Source: Isoetes taiwanensis (lineage: Eukaryota > Streptophyta > Lycopodiopsida > Isoetales > Isoetaceae). Taken from it: 64,000 bases of DNA. The position numbers and the translations under genes were made by a program. The stretch spans positions 4,443,454 through 4,507,453 of the forward strand of contig JAJEKV010000033.1 in NCBI GenBank assembly GCA_021234155.1, read 5' to 3'. Shown here piece by piece: positions 55,791 to 64,000 of the stretch. The notes under the pieces were generated by a model. The model was not told the origin of the DNA and made no database searches. It saw only the letters and a program-made list of their open reading frames with translations. The first letter of the stretch is position 1. Every line of letters starts with the position of its first letter.

Positions 55791-58020
55791 GTCATGATAT
55801 GAAGGCCATGACATCCCAATGCTCATTCATGCCATGAAGGGCGTGATTTCTTAATAACTGATCACATCGCGAAGGCCATCTCACCCATTTGGTGAAAGGA
55901 TCACCCTTTTGATGGGCATGGCTTCATGGGATCTTTGCCCTTTGGAGACTTGTCATCAAGAATTGGAGATTTGGACCTTTCTCGTTTCTTGAGAACTTTG
56001 TCTTAACCTTTATCTGGACCATTGTCCAGACCTTTGTTCTTGCGTATGACATTTAGGAAAAATCATGTGCCTTCAAGGACAAGAATAACAGGCACATATC
56101 CCTTCTCCCTTCCCCCCAAACACACACTCTAGATGAGGAGAAAGATGGAAACTAATTCTGTGGGTGGATAACTGCTCTGTATTTTATCATCTTGTCAATT
56201 GTTGGCCTATTAGTGTACACTGTTACCTCTTTCATTGTGACGGGCCAACTCAAGATGGTGTAAATAAAAAAGCAATAACTTGTTATTTCCTCAAAGGCAT
56301 GACAAACCAGTGCAGTGCAAACGTCGCATTCTTGGAGAAGAGCTACTTTAAGTCTAAAGGGATTGGAACTGGCATTGGGATTACAATACTAATAGGTTTT
56401 TTGGGAATTTCAGAACCCCGCAGGAAAATATTCGAGGGCAGCACATAAACTATCACATCAGTGAACATCAAAATCCAAAGAGGTTGCTGCTAGTTGCATG
56501 GAAAGATCAAGTCTAAAAATTGCATTTGCTAGAATTTGCCATCCTTATGTATTGGTTGTTGTTTGTTCCATCAAAATATCAAGTCTTAAAATGACATTTG
56601 CTAGACCATCCTATCCTTATTTATTGGCAATATATTCATAGCATTTTTTGCCCAATTCATTAGTGTTTAATCAATTGTTGTGGCGAACAAAAATGGATCC
56701 AGTGTGGATCATCTGCAACTTGAGCTTTCAAAATCTGATGTCATGAGGTTGCCTCCAAAAGTTAGGCTTCTAAATCATAAATATAAGTATTGACCTTTTC
56801 TTGTAAAGGTGAATTGTGATAGTGTTGTGCAATTGGTTTTGCAATAGGATGTATTATTCTTGTTGGTCAGCCATGTCAGCAGAAAGAGACCGGAGTTCTG
56901 TATCAGAGGTAGAAAAGCATTTATGTTCTGATACAAGGCAAGCAAGTGTTAAAAATTCTTTTTTTGCAGAGTACCTAATTTAACTTCAACCTCTGCCGTA
57001 GTAATGATTTCAATGGGACACAGTCGAGAGTCTCTTTGATTTCTGATTCTAGAAGGGCGAGTATTCGAGTTTGCCTCTTGGACTTTTTCAAATTAAGCTT
57101 CTTGAAATCTTTTTGGGCTTTAATTTAGCTGCGTATTTTCATCAAGAGCTATGGAGACATCATTCGTGGGCTTCTCTTGCCACTCAATTGCTATTTTGTT
57201 GGTATTTTTAGAGAATGCCTTGAGGATATGAAGCAAAAGTGATGGCACTTATCAACATCCTTGGCCTTATCAATATTTTACACGGAGGTTCCCAATTCAG
57301 GTTGACTATTGTTCTTCCTCGACATGGTCTTGGAGCCTCTGAACTTTATTATGATTCTGAGAATATAGTGCCTCAATGTGAGCTCTTGCCTGAGATATCT
57401 AACTCACTAAAGTCTTGTACTCTTTTCAAACTTTATTTTGTAAGTTACTCTTGAAGATCTCGATTATCGCATGCAGAGATCAAATATCTTCTCTAAAGAT
57501 GTCTTAACATTTTGATGCAACATATTGGTGCAGGATGGGTCATCCTTATTTCTCCTCTGTGGAATAATCGTGTTCCATCATTGGAGGTGCCTCGACGTCA
57601 TTATCTCCCATTACCTATTTTTATATGCTCTCTATGATTATATAGTTTTAGAATTTTTTTTTTAAGATTTTCCGAATTTTCTTCCCCTGGAGGAAGTATC
57701 AATTTGTACTCAATGATTTTTCAAAAGCTCAATGAGAACACCACTTATGTGTTGTCTATGTTCTAGCAATAAGAATATAGTAATAACGCAATCGTTTTTG
57801 TCAATAGAGATGTAGCAGACAACACGACCACCACACGACAACCCAAGCCGACGAGTCAACAGGAAATAAGATTATTAATCGTCGAGACGATACAAAAAAC
57901 AAGGATAGAAATTGAGATTTCCTACGTCTCAGAGTAGGAGCTAACCATATCTGCGAGACCATATCATTACGATTGCCTGAGGAGCTATAGCACGTACACA
58001 TATTGCAGCAACAGATGGTC
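55791..58020. other. Long stretch without recognised genes
   Basis: The open segments at 56164-56448 and 57239-57454 have no recognisable domain. No repeats of note. Confidence 0.3.
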
Positions 58021-58215
58021 GAATTGCTCCTTTCTATAATATAGGTAGGCAGGTGAAAAATCCATACCTTTCCTTGAACCAATGTAGCATCACCAATATT
58101 GTTTCTTATGTCCTTCACACGAGCAAGATTTCGTCGACGTGACACATGTTGTAGAGGGGTGAGGTGATAGTCCACATATAACAAGGTGCCTTTCAACTCC
58201 ATTCCTTAATGAGTA
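58021..58215 (-). repeat. Dispersed repeat fragment, copy 2
   Basis: The minus strand matches 30769-30955 with a more open reading frame (ELKGTLLYVDYHLTPLQHV start). It continues uninterrupted where copy 1 is cut by the Helitron, so it shows the pre-insertion sequence. The family is unknown. Confidence 0.75.
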
Positions 58216-58923
58216 TGACGAGAAAAGGTCGATTGTATTGGACTGTACCAAAATTGAGATTGCCTTGCATTTGTCCAAAAGCATGAGAACCTGAATTGGG
58301 TCGAAAAGTGGGATGGCTCGAAAATTGGCTAAGGCCCCCAGGGTTATAGGTACGCAAAAGAATTGACTGGTGGGTGAATACTGGAAGAGGATGGATCTGA
58401 ATAATGCCATAAACAAAACATATATATGAACAAGTTCCAGAAGGTTAAGTGAAGTAATAAAAAGCCAACCATTACTGATGCGCCCTGCCATCTATCATTT
58501 GAGCCTTGTAGAAGATCACGAAAAATCAACCATCCAAATACCTATGTCCCATTGCTCCATTTGACGTTGCATGTTAGTCCAAATAGAGGATCTAGCAATG
58601 TCATAAGTAGGACACTGATTATACACAACATGATAGGATTGTACTTCAAAGCAAGCAATGCTCAGTGCCCTACTGGTCAACCAATGTGCACACTATTTGA
58701 AGTTAAGGATGTCATGCCACTCCAAAACCTCGAGTTGTTCTAACAATGGTAACCGTAATCCAATCGAAGGACGAATTTATCCATTTTATATTATAAATCC
58801 CTTTAGTATTTGTATCTATGCTCTTGAAAACAGATTATTTGTGGTCCAAGCTCCACAATTTTTTTGCCTAATTTGTGTTACAACCCATATATTTCAAGAA
58901 ATATCTTTTAGCATGACAAGGAA
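58216..58923. other. Unassigned stretch
   Basis: It probably includes more of the same dispersed repeat on the minus strand (58216-58500). No recognisable domain. Confidence 0.3.
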
Positions 58924-59560
58924 CACTACAAGAGGATAGGGTTTTTGCGTCAACCCCTGCGTCACTACCTTCTAAGGTTTGTCAGATTTGTGTCAGAAGC
59001 TTGAAAGTGACACAAATTAATTTGATTGCGTCAGAACTTGTGTCAATACAATTGTGTCAATAACAACGTCATTTTTATGGCACATGTGTGTTAAAATTTT
59101 GGAATTTTTCCGTTAGCTTTTATAATGATGATTACATCGTTTATTGCAACAAGATTGTGACATAATTTAAGTCAATATAGCAATAGGTTTGTTTCCACTA
59201 TAGCATCGTCAGTTCTACAGTTTTGGGTTGATTTTGTTACGCATTTGTGGCACATTTTGTGATAGTTCCTTGTCACCTTTTGTAGAACTTTTGCATCATT
59301 TTGTAGTATCATATATAATGGGAATTTTACGTCAACTTTTTGTTATAGATTGTGGCACTTATATCTTGTGATTGTGTAAAAAAAATGTCAATGTAGTGAC
59401 ATTGTTAAGTAGAAATATATAGATATCTTGACACAAAAAGGGCTAAGTTTGACACAAAAGTGCCACTAACTAATATGAGGGAAACAACCTTGCAAATAAA
59501 CATTTTATAGTTTTTAATTAGACTATCATGGTTTTAATGGTACTATATAAACAATATAAC
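58924..59560 (+). mobile_element. CACTA (EnSpm-type) transposon terminus
   Basis: It begins CACTACAAGAGGATAGGG, followed by GTTTTTGCGTCA, which is characteristic of plant CACTA ends. The next 550 bp are full of subterminal words (about fifteen GTGTCA/TGACAC/GCGTCA and GTGGCAC). No TNPA/TNPD genes and no matching CTTGTAGTG end are present. It is either a fragment or is interrupted by the LTR element to the right. Confidence 0.75.
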
Positions 59561-59624
59561 CAATATTTGTTACAGGTGCTCCCAAAGGGCATAGCCAGAA
59601 TCGGGCCCTTGACGGACGTTCATG

Positions 59625-59637
59625 AGCAGGGGGGTAC
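59625..59637 (+). other. Polypurine-tract-like sequence
   Basis: GAGCAGGGGGGTA directly precedes the TGTTGG start of the LTR. This would normally mark a 3' LTR. Confidence 0.4.
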
Positions 59638-60500
59638 TGTTGGTCACGGTTGCCGGGCAGTTGTGATTTAATGGGCCATATTGACTGTAACCAGTCTATG
59701 GTGACGGGAAGCGGAATAAGAGGTAGTAATGGCTAGCGGCGGGTAATGGTCCGCTAGGGGGCACTAATATTACTAAATATTAGTGCGGAAGGAGCTAGCA
59801 GAGTTTGCTGAGGCAGAAGACTTATATGGTTGCATGGTTAACATTATTATATTAATGTTAATGTAACTTGTGTAGGCACTAGGGGCCAATGTTATTAACA
59901 TGAAAGATAAATATGTTAGCTACGGTTTTAATAAGCCATTAAAGAGACACGTGGCGGCAAAGGATTTGATGGGTCATAGAAATCTGATATTGATCAGAGG
60001 AGACGAATTCGTGAAGGAATCCGGTTGCTAGATCGATGGGTTAATTGTAGAGAACGGATTTGGATCAAATAAAAGCCTAATCTGGCCGGTTTTGGGCATA
60101 TAGGACTGATAGTTAACTCCAGAGCTTGTATTATAAAGCTGGGAGGAAGTATTGGTTGAGGGCACGAATTTGGATCAGAAGAATAGGAGAGCCAATTCTG
60201 CTATAAGACTTGGCTAATTGATTCAAGAGCTGGGCCTTGAGCTCGGATTTGGATTCCAAGGCTGTAGGTGTAGCTCCAAGGCAGAATGTTACTGCCAGGA
60301 GCCGGATTAAGCTTGGCCAGCCGGTAACCATTCATCCAGGGAGAATTCTCTGGAAGGATCCAGTCTGTGTGGATGGTTTTGCATAGTAGCAAGCTATCGT
60401 GGTCAGTGAGGGGGATCTAGGATCCAAGGTGTGGGCGGTTTTGACCAGCGTAGCAACGTGGGCAAGGGTTTTCCTTTGGAAAATTTTTGTGCTGTAAGAG
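59638..60500 (+). mobile_element. LTR, about 860 bp
   Basis: It starts TGTTGGTCACGG and ends near CTGTAAGAG, directly before the PBS. A TATAAAG box lies at about 60132-60138. No second copy is present in the window. Confidence 0.7.
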
Positions 60501-60513
60501 TGGTATCAGAGCC
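60501..60513 (+). other. Primer-binding site (initiator tRNA-Met)
   Basis: TGGTATCAGAGCC, an exact match to the plant tRNA-Met PBS, lies three bases before the gag ATG. Confidence 0.85.
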
Positions 60514-60515
60514 TA

Positions 60516-60946
60516 ATGGCTGAATCTGCACCTGATATGCCGACTACACCAATTGACGATTTGCCTGAAGTGCATCCACCAGAAGACGTCATAATACCTG
60601 CTCTCGAGGACATTCATCTGGAAGATGAACTGCCCGAGTTCGATTTGGACGAAATTGCACCCTCCGATGTCGCTTCCCCGAGGCGGTACCCAGTAGGGTG
60701 ATGTCCATGCAAATGCTGCAAGTGCAGCTAATGCGGGTTTTAATGATGCCAGGAATGCTCCGGGAGCAAGTACTGAGCGGGGTCCCATAAGTGGGAACTT
60801 ACCTGACAATGATGAAGTTCTTGTCAACCGATCGTATAGGGAACTAGACGAAATAAGAACTGAACAAGCCAAGTTCAGGGATACCCTAGGGTTGATGCAA
60901 GAAAACTTGCAGAAGTGGCACAAGGCCCCCAAAAATGAACTTGTAT
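60516..60946 (+). pseudogene. LTR retrotransposon gag start, truncated
   Basis: The ATG opens an acidic N-terminus (MAESAPDMPTTPIDDLPE...) that stops at 60701. After a one-base shift the frame continues (ANAASAANAGFND..., then a coiled-coil-like ELDEIRTEQAKFRDTLG) to a stop at 60946. Capsid, zinc knuckle and pol are absent, so the element is cut off here. The type is probably Ty3/gypsy, judging from the long LTR and PBS, but without pol this is not certain. Confidence 0.65.
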
Positions 60947-61129
60947 AAAAAATTAGCATGAAAACCAGTATGTATGTGGTTTTCTTAGACGACAATCCAC
61001 AATGTAAAAAAAAACCATGTGTCCTTCCTGGTTTCACAAAATCCATAATAGTCCATATCATATTTTTTGTACTAATTCGAATTTTTAAGCTAGTTTCTAG
61101 AAATCCTTACTAGTTTATAAGATTGTGTT

Positions 61130-61500
61130 TCAGTGTACATTGATTTAGCAAAATCATCACTAGTTCATATCATGTTTAATTACATGAATTCTACAGTCGT
61201 ACAATAACTTTTTGAAATCATCAGTAGTTTAAAAGATGTGTTTTAAGCATATATTGATTTTGCAAAACCAATGCCGATCTGCACTAAATTTAATTAGATG
61301 AATTCTAGATAGCAAAATCATCGCTAGTTTATATCATGTTTAGTTACATGAATTCTACAGTTGTACAATAATTTTTTGAAATCGTCAATAGTTTAAAAGA
61401 TGTGTTTTAAGCATATATTGATGTGCAAAAACAACGCTAATCTGCAATATATTTAATTATATGAATTTTAGATTTTACAATGGTCTATAGAAATCATCAT
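61130..61500 (+). repeat. 164-bp tandem repeat, about 2.2 copies
   Basis: AGCAAAATCATCxCTAGTT and the following ATGAATTCTACAGT, AGTTTAAAAGATGTGTTTTA words recur with a 164-bp offset (61147 and 61311). A third, partial and diverged unit follows. Confidence 0.88.
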
Positions 61501-64000
61501 TAGTTTATGGAATGGTTTCTCTATATACATTTTTAATATCATAATATTGGATGCTTTTACATGCTAGTTATCGAAAATTTTGTATTCTATTGAGTTTTTC
61601 TTATTAGTTCGAGAAGCATGTTAAATTTTGCAAAGATGCTAAGATTTTTTCATGTGATTATTCATTATGCTTATTAACGCACCCCCCTCCCCCACCACAT
61701 TTGGTCGACAATCGAAAACAATAATAAAAACAAAAGACGGGTTGTTTTTTTTTTAAAAAAAAAAAAAATATACGTATGTGGAGGTGTGGTTTTTCAAGGA
61801 TACAATATAGTTTTTCTTAAAAAGCTACGATTTTTAGCAGGCTTGCTTAACCCCCCTTACAACAATCCTTATAATTCTAGCATATCCATCTAGCATGCCA
61901 CATAAGTTTGTGACGTGTCCTAATCTTAACCATAAGATCTGCTATTTTTTAATTGAACGGTTCTAAAAAATAGAAAAACCCTTCAAAATTAAGCCCCTTC
62001 TTTGACGGATGCAGAGGATTTGCTCGCCTTGCCTGGCTTGACCTCCTTCTATATTTTCCCTATTCTTTCTTTTTCCCCTACATTGTTGTTTATTTATTTG
62101 CTGTAGTATACGAATTTCCATCCGACTATGTCGTGGGTCGTGCCAACATACTTATTACTGCTAAGGTTTTTCCCTCGAAAACCCTTCGGGGCAGGGGTTT
62201 TTTAATCCTGTCAGTAATAGGCTTGCTGCTCTCTTTTTGGTTTGGGTCCCATAGGCCAATTGGTTTCCGTGGATGCTAAAAACCTATTCTATTCTATTCT
62301 ATTCTATTCCTCTAAAGGAGTTTGATTTACGAATTTCCATTCGACTATGTCGTGGACCGCAACTCCTTCTAAAGGAATTTGATTTATGCCAGACAGAGCA
62401 GTTATAGTATAGCAAAACACCTGGGTAAGGCTTTACCTCAGTAAGTTTTTTCGTCTACCAATGGATACATTTAATCTATGGCTAGAAAAATTAAAAACCT
62501 TTGGAAAATAAGCTATCGCTCTTTATTTGCGTTGAGTTTCGATGGTTCGACGATATGCTTCTTGCCGGAGGTTAGCATCCCAAGGTCTGCAGATTGGGTC
62601 ACGTAAGAAAGGCCGCCTTGGTAGCTTTTAACTCACCTCACAATTATGTTTAATATGAAGAAGCTCGTGGCCAATGAAAGGCATGTGTAGCTCAAGGTAA
62701 AGGCCCCCAACTCTGCCAGATTGTTGCCAAGGCTCCACTCTATTTGCTTGTCTGCCTATCTGCCTGCGTGACTTTTGTTTAAATGCAGGTACATATTTCC
62801 AAATTCTTGCTTAAAATACCAATGACGGATCTGAATCTCCATCAGGCTATCTTTCTTGACCATGCACGAGGTGTGAAGATGGACTTTCAGCATTAGTAGA
62901 TCTGCTACCCCCTTTAGATAAGTATCCCTCTACTGATCGTGAGTAGATGATCCATCCAACCCTGCAGAAAATTCATCCAAGCCATTTTCATTTATTGTGC
63001 AGAAAATCTAATTGCCTGGTCCATATCCCTGTTTCCAGCCCTTTGTACATAGTTGCAACAACACAAATCAGTTGAGGTCACATGACATTAAGGGCTACAT
63101 TAATTGGAGTCTCATCTAGTGATGAAAGGTTGTGTTATAGATTGCCCAGATTGTACAAACAATGTAGGCTCTACAATAGTTCCAGTCGATTCCTTAGTTT
63201 CTTCCTTTTGTTAGTCCATTAAGTTAAAGATAGGGTTATTGTTTTCATCCCAAGTTCATCCCATTTCGCGATGGCATGAGCATGGTGAAAAGGCAAAGAT
63301 GAGTGATGGTGTGGCAAAACACGAAGGGGTGGAAATATGAAGAATTTGCCTAGCCAACTTCGCAATTTTTTAGAATAAGCATATTTCACCGTAGTGACTT
63401 GGCATTTCATTGGATGATGTGGCATGTCACATGATGTCTAAGCATTGTATGCACTTTTCATAGAAATTGATACCGAAGGAGCCGCCAATCTTCGGATATG
63501 AAGGTCCAGAAGCCACCAAGTTAGATGGTTGGGGTTTCCAAATCCCTCCTTGCTAATGATCTATAGAATTTAGCCAAAGTTAAAGATAAAAATTGGCTTT
63601 AGATAGATAAAAATAACGCCGCAACAACAAAGCTTGAATCCCTGATAACAATGGAAGAAGAAACCATAATCATGGGCATTGCCATTATTTTGTCAAAAAC
63701 ATATCACAATATTGATTAAAAGACATAAGTCAAATACAAAATATAATGATTTCTGCAAGCTTTTATGCATTCACATGCATTGTTCGTTCCACCTAATAAA
63801 GAAGTCGAAAAACATTTGTGCATGTGTCTATAGGATCCTAGCATTAAGATCTTAGCATTCTTCTTTGCAAAAAAAAAGGTGCCGAGGAAACATGGGGGGA
63901 TTTAATTTAATCCTTTATAACCTAAGATTGTCAAAGGTTTTGGATGGTATTCGTATAAGAATACCGTAAATGCTGACGGTGGCACTGTGGATTCGAAATA
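61501..64000. other. Terminal stretch without recognised genes
   Basis: Contains a (TATTC)5 microsatellite near 62284-62309. A diverged direct pair of ACGAATTTCCATxCGACTAT occurs at about 62109 and 62329. No gene, RNA or element end is recognised up to the window edge. Confidence 0.35.

Overview
This window looks like repeat-rich nuclear DNA from a large-genome land plant. Its only clearly intact ordinary host gene is a secreted pectin methylesterase of the plant PMEI-PME type. Other plant signs are a PPR-like pseudogene, a tRNA-derived SINE, a CACTA terminus, Ty3/gypsy debris, and PBS-like sites complementary to initiator tRNA-Met. A fern, lycophyte or gymnosperm fits the overall composition, but I cannot fix the lineage from sequence alone. 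There is no bacterial-style operon, CRISPR array or rRNA.

Layout. 1-2000: interior and putative 3' LTR of a retroelement. 2560-3600 (-): decayed gypsy integrase region. 4286-5885 (-): two-exon pectin methylesterase. 6470-7340: TTAA-rich DNA holding a SINE. 7860-8860: PPR pseudogene. 9281-10090: LINE 3' end with a (TC)n tail. 13650-18720: a 19-bp minisatellite that flips orientation, enclosing an 813-bp satellite array. 18837-20260: three further tandem-repeat families.

21768-30374 is the most interesting part. It is an 8.6-kb segment bounded by imperfect terminal inverted repeats. It carries a frameshifted DDE-like transposase (+), a small acidic ORF (+), and on the opposite strand a coiled-coil/Cys-His protein next to an FCP1-like HAD phosphatase domain. 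The last two can be joined in frame by a plausible splice model. TAAGCA words cluster in its non-coding parts. A 928-bp hAT-type element with a perfect 8-bp target duplication has landed in the transposase.

30769-33689: a repeat fragment cut by a Helitron 3' end, then an LTR/PBS-like structure followed by an unrecognised ORF. 35905-38731: a 5'-truncated LINE with target duplications. 39132-41430: a decayed piggyBac-like gene. 43416-52005: a minus-strand LINE split by a nearly full-length GC-rich plus-strand LINE. 52030-55800: hairpin-rich repeats, a possible P450 fragment and short tandem duplications. 58021-60946: a second copy of the 30.8-kb repeat, a CACTA end, and an LTR with PBS and gag start. 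60947-64000: a 164-bp tandem repeat and otherwise nothing recognised.

Most ORFs here therefore belong to mobile elements in different states of decay, several nested in one another. Exact target duplications let parts of the insertion order be read directly.
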